Assembly: GCF_013327855.1 (NCBI RefSeq)
Contig: NZ_JABUMX010000007.1
Coordinates: forward strand, 1 to 64,000
Origin: Phyllobacterium pellucidum
GTDB lineage: Bacteria; Pseudomonadota; Alphaproteobacteria; Rhizobiales; Rhizobiaceae
DNA: 64,000 nucleotides
Reading direction: 5' to 3'
In this document: positions 19,304 through 28,348 of the stretch, piece after piece
Layout: each line of letters begins with the position of its first letter
How positions within the stretch are numbered: the first letter of the stretch is position 1
Program-made: the position numbers and the translations under genes
The notes under the pieces: model-generated
Databases searched by the model: none
Told to the model about the DNA's origin: nothing
The model's input: the letters and a program-made list of their open reading frames with translations, nothing else

Positions 19304-20095
19304 ATGCATTTTGATCTGGCCCATTTCCCGGATTTCCAGGAAGGCTTTTCCAGTGGCAGCCTAAAACTAGATACACTGGAAATGCTGAGGGATATTCGCC
19401 AGCAATTAGGCTGTCGCTACATCACTCATATCGGCTATTCAGATCTGACGAAGCCGCAGCGCGGCAGCGATCCTGAAATCTCGGTGTTGACGACCTTGCC
19501 GGTCCATTGGGTCGTGCGCTATTCGGCTAAGAACTATTATCGCGTCGATCCGCTGGTGCAGGGCATCATGCAGGCGCGCCGGCATTTCGATGCGATCGGC
19601 ACGATTCGCAATCTTGCGGAAGACAAAAGCTTACCGCTGGAATCAAGGAAGTTCCTGCGTGACAGCCAGTTGCGCGGCCTCGGCAACCTCTTTCTCGTCG
19701 TGCCTACATCGAACTCGCACGGTTTTCGCGGCGTTACCGAATTCACCTTCGACGTGCAATCAGCCGAACAGATGGCCTCGATCGGCGCCATCGGCAAGCG
19801 ACTGGCCGGCGTGTCGGCAAAGCTTCACAACAGCCTCCACAGCAACCGCAATCCCGCGCTGGCGGCATCCGTCGCCAGTCTCCTGACCAAACGGGAAATC
19901 GACTGCCTCTACTGGGCGGCGAACGGCAAGACAGATGGGGAAATCGGTGAGATTCTCAATATTGCACGCTGGACGGTCGTCACCTATCTGACCAACGCCA
20001 AGAACAAGCTCGGCTGTTCCAACCGAACCTCTACCGTCGCGACGGCACTGGCGCTCGGCGTGATCGAGATGCCTGCGATCAGCAACAAATTCTAG
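19304..20095 (+). CDS. vjbR: LuxR-type quorum-sensing regulator, VjbR-like
   Basis: 263 residues. The N-terminal domain (about 20-170) is an autoinducer-binding domain retaining the key residues Trp69, Tyr73, Asp82 and Pro83 in HWVVRYSAKNYYRVDP. The C-terminal domain (about 190-255) is a LuxR helix-turn-helix: LTKREIDCLYWAANGKT followed by GEIGEILNIARWTVVTYL. The motif set closely matches my recollection of Brucella VjbR, a regulator of virulence and flagellar genes located beside flagellar genes. In Sinorhizobium the VisN/VisR pair occupies the corresponding top position. No luxI-type synthase is in the window, so it may respond to signals made elsewhere. It converges on the hypothetical gene at 20092 with a 4-bp overlap. 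Confidence 0.8.
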   Translation: MHFDLAHFPDFQEGFSSGSLKLDTLEMLRDIRQQLGCRYITHIGYSDLTKPQRGSDPEISVLTTLPVHWVVRYSAKNYYRVDPLVQGIMQARRHFDAIGTIRNLAEDKSLPLESRKFLRDSQLRGLGNLFLVVPTSNSHGFRGVTEFTFDVQSAEQMASIGAIGKRLAGVSAKLHNSLHSNRNPALAASVASLLTKREIDCLYWAANGKTDGEIGEILNIARWTVVTYLTNAKNKLGCSNRTSTVATALALGVIEMPAISNKF

Positions 20096-20532
20096 CCGAG
20101 GTTCTCGGACGCGGTCAGTTGTGGCAGGCGCGCATTCTCGAAGGCCGCGGCGAGAAGGGCGGTATTGTCGGCCGGGCTCCGGCCCGTCTCCGCGAACCTG
20201 ACGTGGTGGAGATCAATTTCGGTTGAATCGGCGCCAAGTGTCAGCCGGAAATAGGCGTTAACACCCATGTTCTTGAACTCGAGATCGAGCATTACCTTCG
20301 GTGCCGTATTCCAGTCGAGCGTGTACTCGCCGCCTAGACCGAATGTGAGCGTGTCGGGATAGAATGTCAGCTCCGTCGCTGAATTGACGATGTCGGCAAT
20401 ATTGCCAAAGAGCTCGCAGCGGATGAACGCAATGTAGTCCGCAACGTCCACGAGCCGAAGATCATCCACAACCTCCGTCAAATGTCCGGAGATAATGTCG
20501 ACGCGGGTTGCGGAATACTGCGTTTTCTTCAT
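20092..20532 (-). CDS. Conserved hypothetical protein next to flhB
   Basis: 146 residues from the ATG at 20532, with no signal peptide or membrane segment. It is rich in alternating hydrophobic residues (DTLTFGLGGEYTLDW, KVMLDLEFKNMGVNAYFRLTL), suggesting a beta-rich fold, followed by a helical tail. No family recognised. It starts 27 bp after flhB on the same strand and is probably the last gene of the motA-to-flhB operon, so a motility-related role is possible by context only. Confidence 0.7.
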   Translation of the reverse strand: MKKTQYSATRVDIISGHLTEVVDDLRLVDVADYIAFIRCELFGNIADIVNSATELTFYPDTLTFGLGGEYTLDWNTAPKVMLDLEFKNMGVNAYFRLTLGADSTEIDLHHVRFAETGRSPADNTALLAAAFENARLPQLTASENLG

Positions 20533-20559
20533 GCATTGATCCGATAACGGTCTGGGCAA

Positions 20560-21624
20560 TTATTTTCGACGTGCATTAACGAACTGAATGAGCTCGGCAA
20601 CTGCTTTGTAAAATTCCGGAGCAATTACACTGTTGACCTGGACCTGTTTATACAACGCCCGTGCCAACTGGACATTCTCAAAGATCGGTACCCCATTTGC
20701 TTCGGCGATCTCCCGGATCTTCAGCGCAATAATGTCCTGACCCTTGGCCACGACCACCGGCGCTGAATCCTTTGCCGGAACATAGCGCAATGCAACTGAG
20801 AAGTGTGTCGGATTTGCGACGATCAGCGTTGCACCCGGGACCGAAGCGATCATACGCTGGCGTGCCCGGTCACGACCCAGCGAGCGGAGCCGGGACTTGA
20901 CGAGGGGGTCACCCTCCGCCTGCTTGTGCTCGTCCTTAACTTCCTGTCGCGTCATCCGCAGTTCGCTGCGCCAATGGATACGGGTCCATGCCAGATCGAA
21001 GGCGGCCAGAACGGTTACAGCGATGGCGACAGACGAAAGCAGGCGAACAATGTGAGTCCGGATAAGTTCCGGCAGGGCATTCGGCTCGGTAATGATGGCA
21101 TCGACAAAAAAATGGCTGTCTTCAAAGAAGATCATGAAGACGATCACACTGGCTGCTACGAACTTCACCGTCGATTTCAGAAACTCGACCTGTCCGGCAG
21201 TGCCAAAAACGCGCGACCAGCCCTTGGCGAGCGATATTCGCGACAATTGCGGCTCGATTCGATCGAAGACGATGCGCGGCGCGTTCTGCAGAACAGACGC
21301 AAGGATGCCGGCGCCGGGCACGATGATAAGGACCGGCAGCAGCGCCAACGCCACTGCAGCGCCGACAATTCCGAACAGCTGCCGCGCATCGTCGGCGCTC
21401 GTAAGCCGCCAGTCATCCGATTTGTCGAGCAGTTCGGATAGAACCGCGGTCAGTTTCATGCCACCTGGAACCGCGACAAAAACCGTGAGGATGAGAAAGG
21501 CAACGATCGATGCAAAGATCGGCACTTCGCGCGAAAAGGGAAGATTTCCCTTTTCGACGGCATCGCTGATCTTCTTTTCAGTCGCTTCCTCGGTTTTGCT
21601 GTCTTTATCGGCGTCGTCCGACAT
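20560..21624 (-). CDS. flhB: Flagellar export apparatus protein FlhB
   Basis: 354 residues. It begins with the FlhB signature region KTEEATEKKISDAVEKGNLPFSREV, followed by four membrane segments. The cytoplasmic C-domain contains the autocleavage motif NPTH (VANPTHFSVALRY) and GQDIIALKIREIAEANGVPIFENVQLARALY. FlhB is part of the type III export gate and controls the switch from rod/hook to filament substrates together with FliK, which is encoded at 42139. It follows fliG by 14 bp. Confidence 0.96.
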   Translation of the reverse strand: MSDDADKDSKTEEATEKKISDAVEKGNLPFSREVPIFASIVAFLILTVFVAVPGGMKLTAVLSELLDKSDDWRLTSADDARQLFGIVGAAVALALLPVLIIVPGAGILASVLQNAPRIVFDRIEPQLSRISLAKGWSRVFGTAGQVEFLKSTVKFVAASVIVFMIFFEDSHFFVDAIITEPNALPELIRTHIVRLLSSVAIAVTVLAAFDLAWTRIHWRSELRMTRQEVKDEHKQAEGDPLVKSRLRSLGRDRARQRMIASVPGATLIVANPTHFSVALRYVPAKDSAPVVVAKGQDIIALKIREIAEANGVPIFENVQLARALYKQVQVNSVIAPEFYKAVAELIQFVNARRK

Positions 21625-21638
21625 GGGCTATCCACGTC

Positions 21639-22667
21639 TCACGATGCCGGCTCTTCCACGTCGAGCTTGAGGTTGCCGCGCTCCGCGAGACTGATCGCGG
21701 TGCGGGCAATAACCCGGCGCGCTTCGGTGACGGCACTTGTGTTGACGTTCGATTGGTTCGAAAGCTCGGTCTCGACCATGCGCCGGCCGCGGGTCGAGAG
21801 CGACTGCAGGATGAGTTCCTGCAGATGCGGGTCGCATCCGTGCAGCGCCGTGGTAACGACATCGGTCTGGATCTCGTCGAAGAGCACAAGCCGGGCCCGC
21901 TGCGACAGCCGCGCAATATCCTCGAAAGTGAAGAGCTTCGCCTTGATCTTGGCAAGGTCGTCCGCGCCAAGGTCCGAAAGGCCGGCGAGGATTTCCTCGA
22001 CATCTGACTTGTCGAGCTGATTGATGATGTTGGCGATGGCGCCATGATGACTCTTTTCCGAGCTCGTATTCTCCTTGCCGGTCACCTCCTGCTGCAGGAT
22101 ACCTTCGAGCATGGTCGAGATGGCAGGCGTGACCTTCCGAATGTGCAAGGTCCGCTGAATAATGGCGCTGCGTTCTGCCGCAGCAAACCGGATGAGCAAC
22201 TTTGCCGCGACGTCCGAGGGCAGGCGTGAAATGACGTAGGCGGAGACCTGCGGATGCTGCGCCATAAGATAGCTTTGGAGCACATCCGCCGGAACGCGCG
22301 GAAGCTGGTCCCAGACCGATTCCTGCGTAATGAGTTCGGGGCGCCGATTTTCAATGACCGCGCTCGCATCCTCGGCGGACAGTGTATCGCGCAAGAGCCC
22401 CTCGAAGCGCATGCCGGCTTCCGACACCGGCGCGCCGTCGGCGAAAGCATTCTCGAATTCCTTGACCAGTTCCTCAAAGTCGCCGGGCGTAATCGGCTCC
22501 AGCTTGCGGGCATGGCCGGCGAGCGACCTGAGGTCATCGGCAGTAAAATGCTTCAAAAGCCGCGATGCGGACGGCCGTCCGATCGCCACCAGCAATGCAG
22601 CAACCTTCTCCGGACCGCTGAGGTCATGGATGGCGCTTGCCGCTTCGGATGATTCCTGATCGCTCAT
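21639..22667 (-). CDS. fliG: Flagellar motor switch protein FliG
   Basis: 342 residues, the usual length. The N-terminal part begins with LSGPEKVAALLVAIG; the middle domain contains LPRVPADVLQSYLMAQHPQ, the EHPQ-like FliM contact region; the C-terminal domain with FTFEDIARLSQRARLVLFDEI and ETELSNQSNVN carries the charged torque helix. It forms the rotor ring, binding FliF by its N-terminus and the MotA stator by its C-terminus. Located between fliN and flhB in the same orientation. Confidence 0.96.
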   Translation of the reverse strand: MSDQESSEAASAIHDLSGPEKVAALLVAIGRPSASRLLKHFTADDLRSLAGHARKLEPITPGDFEELVKEFENAFADGAPVSEAGMRFEGLLRDTLSAEDASAVIENRRPELITQESVWDQLPRVPADVLQSYLMAQHPQVSAYVISRLPSDVAAKLLIRFAAAERSAIIQRTLHIRKVTPAISTMLEGILQQEVTGKENTSSEKSHHGAIANIINQLDKSDVEEILAGLSDLGADDLAKIKAKLFTFEDIARLSQRARLVLFDEIQTDVVTTALHGCDPHLQELILQSLSTRGRRMVETELSNQSNVNTSAVTEARRVIARTAISLAERGNLKLDVEEPAS

Positions 22668-22672
22668 TCGGC

Positions 22673-23023
22673 TCAGGCACCGCTGCCGATGACTTCGGTG
22701 AGGCTGACGCCAAAGCGGGACGAATCGTCTTCGAGGACGATGACCTCACCGCGCGCGATGACGCGGCCGTTGACGACGATGTCGACTGGATCGCCGATCT
22801 GCTTGTCGAGCGTCACCACGGCGCCGCGGCCGAGCTTCATAAGATTTGCGACTGGCATGGAGGTGCTGCCGAGCACGACCTGAACGTCGACAGGTATACC
22901 CATGATGAGATCGATATTGGGTTTTGCGCCCGCCTGTTTGCGAGGCTGCGAGTCATCGCGCTTCAATTCCTCGATCGCTTCGTTGAGCTCGTCTTCGATC
23001 GAATTCCTGTCGTGGGGGGCCAT
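22673..23023 (-). CDS. fliN: Flagellar motor switch protein FliN
   Basis: 116 residues. A charged N-terminal extension of about 35 residues precedes a complete SpoA domain: LIMGIPVDVQVVLGSTSMPVANLMKLGRGAVVTL and VNGRVIARGEVIVLED. It is the cytoplasmic C-ring component of the switch complex with FliM and FliG. It lies 5 bp before fliG; the 22-bp gap upstream separates it from the small membrane protein gene. Confidence 0.95.
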   Translation of the reverse strand: MAPHDRNSIEDELNEAIEELKRDDSQPRKQAGAKPNIDLIMGIPVDVQVVLGSTSMPVANLMKLGRGAVVTLDKQIGDPVDIVVNGRVIARGEVIVLEDDSSRFGVSLTEVIGSGA

Positions 23024-23045
23024 GATCTATTTATCCCGATGAAGG

Positions 23046-23498
23046 TTAGAGGACGACGCTTGCGACATCTGCGCTGCGAACGATGCGGTTGACAAAGACC
23101 GGAAGGATTTTTGCCGGAGTTTCGGGCTGCGCCGGGGCTGATGCCGCCTTTGCAGCAGTAAAGGAAGGCTGTACCGAGACCGCCGGGGTGCGGACGCCAT
23201 CCTGCAGATCCGACTTGGCGCGCTCGACGAGATCGATGGCCCGGGTAATTTCGGAACGGACGCGATCGGAATCGCGCAGGCGCGCTTCGAGACGCACGCT
23301 TTCGTCGCGGCAAGTCTCGCGTTCCGCCTGGAGGATCGCCAAGGCCTGTTGCAGGTTGGCGGCTGAACTGGCCACCTGGTGGGCCACGATCCGGCTCATC
23401 GCGTTGAGGCGATTTGCCTTGCGCAGGGCCGCCAGGAAAACCACAAGCGAGACGGCGGTCAGCACGATCGAGACGAGATTAACCAGCGGCAAGCTCAT
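23046..23498 (-). CDS. Single-pass membrane protein between fliM and fliN
   Basis: 150 residues. The start is ATG at 23498, with GAGGA 8-10 bases upstream, overlapping the end of fliM by 20 bp. One N-terminal membrane helix (VNLVSIVLTAVSLVVFLAAL) is followed by a long predicted coiled coil (QALAILQAERETCRDESVRLEARLR) and a Pro/Ala-rich tail. No named family recognised. Placement inside the switch-protein operon and coupled translation with fliM imply a role in motor assembly or stator-rotor organisation, but this is context only. Confidence 0.75.
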   Translation of the reverse strand: MSLPLVNLVSIVLTAVSLVVFLAALRKANRLNAMSRIVAHQVASSAANLQQALAILQAERETCRDESVRLEARLRDSDRVRSEITRAIDLVERAKSDLQDGVRTPAVSVQPSFTAAKAASAPAQPETPAKILPVFVNRIVRSADVASVVL

Positions 23499-24417
23499 CA
23501 AGGAGATCCTCTTCTTCATTGATGGGGTCGGTGATCCGGACCGTGAATGCGCTGCCAGCCTTGCCAAGACGGCACTTGTAGAGTGCCTGGTGGCCGCTGC
23601 GCAGCCGCACCTGGTCGATCGCATCCTTGGGCAGTTGAAGTATCTGGCCCGGCTTCAGGAGCGCAAGTTGCTCGAGCGTCATCGACCCTTGCTGGAGATA
23701 GGCCTCCACATCGATGTGGGCGCGGCTGACTTCGAGCCGCAGCTTCTTTGCCCATGCGGGGTCGGAATGATGGGCGGGTTGCCGCAGCATGCGGGCTATG
23801 GCGTCCTGCATGGGCTTGAAGCTCGATCGCGGCAAGAGGATCAGTATTTGCCCCGAGCGACCGGCTGACTTCAACGTGACAGCGCAGCAAATCATGCGGG
23901 TTTCAGAAATTGTGTTTGGCGCGAGATGAGCCGGCTCGACCAGATCTCCAACCTGGAACAGCCCCTCGGCACCTGCGGCAAACATATGGTCGAGCGATGC
24001 CGTTACATCCGCAAAGACCTGTCGGGCGATGATGAGGTCCACTGATGTGAGCGGACGTGCGGCGCTGCCCGTTCCGGCACTCGTTCCCGAGCCGAAAAGC
24101 GCTTCGATCCCACAATCGACAAAGCTGCGGTCCGCAGCGAGGACGACGCGGGAGCCCCATTTCGATACCGGCACCATCCCGACAAGACCGGATTGCGCGA
24201 GCGTGTTCGTGATCGCGTCTTTCTCCAGCGTCCTGACGCCAGCGAGCTCAGCGGTAACAGGCACCTCGGTCTGTCCGGCAAACCGCGCACCGAATGACGC
24301 CGCGAGCTCCCGGAAGACGGTCTCCAGCGATTTGAGGTCATCAACCGACATCCCGGCGGCGCGAAGAATGCTCTCGGCGAGGACGTCAGGTCGTTTGGTT
24401 TCCGCTTCGGCTTCCAT
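23479..24417 (-). CDS. fliM: Flagellar motor switch protein FliM
   Basis: 312 residues from the ATG at 24417, 7 bp after the motA stop; the upstream in-frame stretch is Arg-rich shadow of motA. The CheC-like middle domain includes MVPVSKWGSRVVLAADRSFVDCGIEALFG and TSVDLIIARQVFADV. The C-terminal SpoA domain is recognisable by MTLEQLALLKPGQILQLP. It is shorter and more divergent than enteric FliM, as is usual in rhizobia. It binds phosphorylated CheY and forms the middle C-ring with FliG and FliN. Confidence 0.92.
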   Translation of the reverse strand: MEAEAETKRPDVLAESILRAAGMSVDDLKSLETVFRELAASFGARFAGQTEVPVTAELAGVRTLEKDAITNTLAQSGLVGMVPVSKWGSRVVLAADRSFVDCGIEALFGSGTSAGTGSAARPLTSVDLIIARQVFADVTASLDHMFAAGAEGLFQVGDLVEPAHLAPNTISETRMICCAVTLKSAGRSGQILILLPRSSFKPMQDAIARMLRQPAHHSDPAWAKKLRLEVSRAHIDVEAYLQQGSMTLEQLALLKPGQILQLPKDAIDQVRLRSGHQALYKCRLGKAGSAFTVRITDPINEEEDLLDELAAG

Positions 24418-24424
24418 GATCACC

Positions 24425-25297
24425 CTATGCTGCCTGCTGCATCGGCGCCGGGGACAGGGTCTCCTGCTCGACCACATCGATCGACGGACGGTCATAGGCC
24501 GAGATTGTCTTGCGTCCGTATTCGAGCGCGATCTGGGGCAGGGCGCCGTTCATGTAGGCAAGCAGCGTCTGCTTCACGATCATGTAAAGGCGGTTCTGCT
24601 TCTCGCGCGTCGTCTTGATCTTCGTCGCGATCGGACCGACGACACCGTAGGAAAGGAAAATGCCGGCAAAGGTGCCGACCAACGCGGCGCCGATCAAATG
24701 GCCGAGAATTTCCGGCGATTCATTGAGCGCGCCCATCGCCTTGATGACCCCGAGCACGGCGGCGACGATGCCGAGCGCCGGCAGGCCTTCCGATACGGCG
24801 ACCATGGCGTTGTATGGCTTCAGCTTGTCGCGGGCGATTGTGTGGAGTTCTTCATCCATGAGCGCTTCGATCTCATGTGACCGGGCATTGCCGATGATAA
24901 TGAGGCGGCAGTAGTCGCAGATGAAGTTCGTCAGGTCGTGATTCTTCAGCACGCTCGGAAACGCCTGAAAGATCGGCGATTCCGTTGGATTGTCGATGTG
25001 AACTTCGACTTCGTTGCGCGATTTCGCGCGCAGTTCGCGCATCAATGCGTAGAGCACGCCGAGGACGTCCAGATAATCGCGTTGTTTGGGGATCTTGTTG
25101 GTGAACGCTTCCATGCAGGCGCGGCCCGTATCCTTGACCGCCGAAAACGGATTGGCAACGAGGAAGGTGCCGAAGGCGGAGCCGCCGATGATGACGAATT
25201 CCCATGGCTGCATAAGAACGGCAACATGTCCGCCCATGGCGATAAATCCGCCAAGCAGGCACCCCATCGTCACAACCAGTCCAATAAGAATACCCAA
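24425..25297 (-). CDS. motA: Flagellar stator protein MotA
   Basis: 290 residues. The start is the TTG at 25297, preceded by GGGAGAG at ideal distance; it gives the family-typical N-terminus [23 protein letters not shown] longer frame to 25330 adds 11 untypical residues. Four membrane segments, a large cytoplasmic loop with charged residues that contact FliG, and [19 protein letters not shown] with the conserved Pro-rich transition are present. With MotB it forms the proton channel. It is the first gene of the minus-strand switch operon and diverges from the DUF1217 gene. Confidence 0.95.
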   Translation of the reverse strand: MGILIGLVVTMGCLLGGFIAMGGHVAVLMQPWEFVIIGGSAFGTFLVANPFSAVKDTGRACMEAFTNKIPKQRDYLDVLGVLYALMRELRAKSRNEVEVHIDNPTESPIFQAFPSVLKNHDLTNFICDYCRLIIIGNARSHEIEALMDEELHTIARDKLKPYNAMVAVSEGLPALGIVAAVLGVIKAMGALNESPEILGHLIGAALVGTFAGIFLSYGVVGPIATKIKTTREKQNRLYMIVKQTLLAYMNGALPQIALEYGRKTISAYDRPSIDVVEQETLSPAPMQQAA

Positions 25298-25442
25298 GTC
25301 ACTCTCCCGCAGGTTTGCCAGCGAAGCCAAGAGCTAGCAGTTGCGGCTTGTGTGAACCTTGCAGGATTGGAGGGACGGCGCGGACAGCTTCAGGCAAGCT
25401 TGGTCTGCGACACATGCGCAAACCCTTCGGGAAAGGCGCATC

Positions 25443-26222
25443 ATGAACACTTTGACGAGCTACACCCTGATCGCTAAGGATTTGCCGCGGTCACTTGCCC
25501 GTGTATCTGCAGAACCCGCGGTCAAGCGCGACAGCGAGTACTACCTTAAGAACATCCAGAACGTGAAATCCGTCGACGATTTCATGAAGGACACGCGGCT
25601 CTACAATTTTGCATTGAAGTCATTCGGCCTTGGTGACATGGCCTATGCCAAGGCGTTCATCCGCAAGGTGTTGACCGAGGGCATCGACAGCAACGAGGCT
25701 TTCGCCAACAAACTCAATGACGGGCGCTACAAGGAGCTTGCGACCGCGTTCAACTTCGTGAAGTACGGCGACAAGGCCACGAGCCAGCCAGGAACGCTGC
25801 AGCCGATCGTCGACAAATATGTCCGGCAGACACTCGAGGTGGAGACTGGCCAACAGAATGAGGGGGTTCGTCTGGCGCTCTATTTCGCCCGCAAGGCGCC
25901 CGCGATTACCAACGCCTACGAGATTCTTGGCGACAAAGCACTGCTTGAGGTCTTTCAGACCACTTTCTCGATTCCTGCGCAGACATCCGGCATGGACATC
26001 GACCGCCAGGCCAAGATGGTCGAGGACAAGCTGAACCTGGCGGACCTCAAGGACCCCGCCAAGCTCGCCAAGCTGATCACGCGCTTCACCGCGATGTATG
26101 AGATGAAAAACCCTTCGACCTCGACCAGCATACCGTCGCTGCTCGTCGGCGGTTCCACGCAGATCGGCATCGCCGACAGCATCCTGACAACGCTGCAGTC
26201 GTTCAAGCTTGGTGGCCGCTGA
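25443..26222 (+). CDS. DUF1217 flagellar-locus protein
   Basis: 259 residues from the ATG at 25443, preceded by GGGAAAGG. It is soluble, largely helical, with repeated short motifs (SVDDFMKDTRLYNFALKSFGL, NLADLKDPAKLAKLI) that match the DUF1217 family found next to flgF in rhizobial flagellar clusters. Its TGA overlaps the flgF ATG by one base, so the two are translationally coupled. The molecular role is not established to my knowledge; an assembly or chaperone function for rod/hook proteins is a guess from position. Confidence 0.8.
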   Translation: MNTLTSYTLIAKDLPRSLARVSAEPAVKRDSEYYLKNIQNVKSVDDFMKDTRLYNFALKSFGLGDMAYAKAFIRKVLTEGIDSNEAFANKLNDGRYKELATAFNFVKYGDKATSQPGTLQPIVDKYVRQTLEVETGQQNEGVRLALYFARKAPAITNAYEILGDKALLEVFQTTFSIPAQTSGMDIDRQAKMVEDKLNLADLKDPAKLAKLITRFTAMYEMKNPSTSTSIPSLLVGGSTQIGIADSILTTLQSFKLGGR

Positions 26223-26944
26223 TGGAAAATTCGATCTATGTCGGCCTGTCTTCGCAAATCTCGCTTGAACGGCGCATGGACGCGCTGGCGCACAATGTCG
26301 CGAACATGTCGACGCCAGGCTTTCGCGCCACCGGCATGAAATTCGACGTCATGGTTTCGAAGGCCGCCGAGAATTCGAGCTTCGTCAGCGCCGGCGAGAG
26401 CTTCATCAAGACCGAGGCAGGGCCAATCACCCAGACCGGCAATCCGCTCGACGTCGCTGCCAAAGGCAATGTCTGGTTTTCCCTTCAATCCCCCGCCGGA
26501 CAGGTTTTCACCCGCGACGGGCGCATGCAGATGTCGACGACGGGCGAGCTCCTGTCGGTCAAGGGCTACCCAATTCTCGATGCCGGCGGCCAGCCGCTGA
26601 CCATTGATCCCAATGGTGGCCCGCCGCAGATTTCGCCTTCCGGAACAGTTACCCAAAACGGCCGCCAGCTTGGCGTGATCGGACTGTTCACGATCGATCC
26701 AAATGCGAAGCTCACTTACTTCGACAATTCAGCTGTCATTCCAAGCGTTGCGGCGCAGCCTGCGATCGACAATCCGGATGCTGGTGTCATCCAGGGCGCT
26801 ATCGAAGGGTCAAACGTCGACGCCATCAGCGAAATGACGCGCCTGATGAATGTCTCCCGCGCCTTTGAACGCGTCGATGCGCTGCTGCGTGGTAGCGAGA
26901 ATACGTTCAAGGATGCTGTCAGGACCCTGGGGTCCAGCACATGA
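26222..26944 (+). CDS. flgF: Flagellar basal-body rod protein FlgF
   Basis: 240 residues. The N-terminal rod motif LSSQISLERRMDALAHNVANMSTPGFRATG, the central TQTGNPLDVAAKGNVWF, and the C-terminal IQGAIEGSNVDAISEMTRLMNVSRAFE are those of FlgF-type proximal rod proteins. It has no signal peptide because it is exported through the type III apparatus. Confidence 0.94.
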   Translation: MENSIYVGLSSQISLERRMDALAHNVANMSTPGFRATGMKFDVMVSKAAENSSFVSAGESFIKTEAGPITQTGNPLDVAAKGNVWFSLQSPAGQVFTRDGRMQMSTTGELLSVKGYPILDAGGQPLTIDPNGGPPQISPSGTVTQNGRQLGVIGLFTIDPNAKLTYFDNSAVIPSVAAQPAIDNPDAGVIQGAIEGSNVDAISEMTRLMNVSRAFERVDALLRGSENTFKDAVRTLGSST

Positions 26945-26974
26945 GCCATTTCCCTGGCGCCCGATAGCTAGCTC

Positions 26975-28348
26975 ATGCACGCACTCGAAGACGCACTTCA
27001 GACCATAGCTGAGCGAAAGGGCAATCTCGACGCGCTGGCCCGCCTGATTTCAAAGGCGACAGGCGAACGCGCCGTGGCGACCGGCGGCTACGTCGAGGAT
27101 GTCTCCCGCTCGGCGATCGGCGTGCGCGGCATTTCCGACAGCACGCAGCTGGGCGACATGGTGATGATCCGGACCACCGAAGGTTTGCGCCCGGCGGAAG
27201 TCGTCCGCCTCGAACAGAAGCGCGTGCTGATCAAGCCATTCGATGACCGCATCGTGCCTTCGCTCGGAACGCCGGTGTTTCCGGAGGGACAACTGCGCCT
27301 GTCGCCAGCGGCAAGCTGGAAGGGCAGGGTCATCAACGCGCTTGGGGAACCGCTTGACGGCAAGGGGCTGCTCGGAGCGGGGATCGAACCCGTGCCTGTC
27401 GATCGCGCAGCGCCGATGGCCATGGGGCGCGGCCGCGTCGAAAAGGGACTGCGCTGCGGGGTCAACGTCGTCGACGTCTTCGTCCCGATGTGCTTCGGGC
27501 AGCGCATGGGTATCTTCGCCGGCTCCGGCGTCGGCAAATCGACATTGCTCGCCATGATGACCCGGGCCGCCGACTTCGACACAGTCGTCCTAGCCCTTAC
27601 CGGCGAACGTGGCCGCGAAGTGCGCGACATGCTCGAAGATACGATGGCGGGCAAGCTCGACAAGACGATTGCGGTTGTCTCGACGGGCGACGAAAGCCCG
27701 ATGATGCGGCGGCTTGCGCCAAACACCGCGACGGCCATCGCCGAGTATTTCCGCGATCGCGGTGACAATGTTCTGCTTATCGTCGATTCGATCACCCGCT
27801 TCGCCCATGCCGCACGCGAGATCGCGATTGCGGCCGGCGAACCCCCGGTTTCGCGCGGTTATCCGCCGAGCGTGTTCAGCCAGTTGCCGCGCCTGCTCGA
27901 GCGGGCCGGACCGGGGCTCGATGGCGAAGGCACGATCACAGGCATCTATGCAGTCCTTGTTGACGGCGACGACCATAATGATCCTGTTGCCGATGCAATC
28001 CGCGGCACGCTCGATGGGCATATCGTGCTCGACCGGGCCATTGCAGCGCAGGGCCGGTTTCCCGCAGTCGATATCCTGAGTTCGATTTCGCGCCTCGCGC
28101 AGCACAACTGGACACCCGAACAGGCAAAGCTTGCGGCCAGCCTGCGCGGTCTGATCGCGCGGTTCGAGGAAACGCGCGACCTGCGCATGATCGGTGCCTA
28201 CCAGGCAGGCAACGATCCGCATATCGATCAGGCCGTCACACTGGTTCCGCTCATTTACAATGCCATGCAGCAGACTCCGGCATCGCCACTGTCGATCGAT
28301 CCCTATAGCGATCTCGCCGCCGCGCTGAGACCAAAGGAGCCATCATGA
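26975..28348 (+). CDS. fliI: Flagellum-specific ATPase FliI
   Basis: 457 residues. P-loop FAGSGVGKSTLL, a Walker B region DNVLLIVDSITRFAHAAREIAIAAGEPP, and the family motif RGYPPSVFSQLPRLLERAG are present. It is homologous to F1-ATPase beta subunits and energises unloading of export substrates at the gate. An unusual substitution-free active site suggests full activity. Its stop overlaps the next gene by 4 bp (ATGA). Confidence 0.96.
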   Translation: MHALEDALQTIAERKGNLDALARLISKATGERAVATGGYVEDVSRSAIGVRGISDSTQLGDMVMIRTTEGLRPAEVVRLEQKRVLIKPFDDRIVPSLGTPVFPEGQLRLSPAASWKGRVINALGEPLDGKGLLGAGIEPVPVDRAAPMAMGRGRVEKGLRCGVNVVDVFVPMCFGQRMGIFAGSGVGKSTLLAMMTRAADFDTVVLALTGERGREVRDMLEDTMAGKLDKTIAVVSTGDESPMMRRLAPNTATAIAEYFRDRGDNVLLIVDSITRFAHAAREIAIAAGEPPVSRGYPPSVFSQLPRLLERAGPGLDGEGTITGIYAVLVDGDDHNDPVADAIRGTLDGHIVLDRAIAAQGRFPAVDILSSISRLAQHNWTPEQAKLAASLRGLIARFEETRDLRMIGAYQAGNDPHIDQAVTLVPLIYNAMQQTPASPLSIDPYSDLAAALRPKEPS

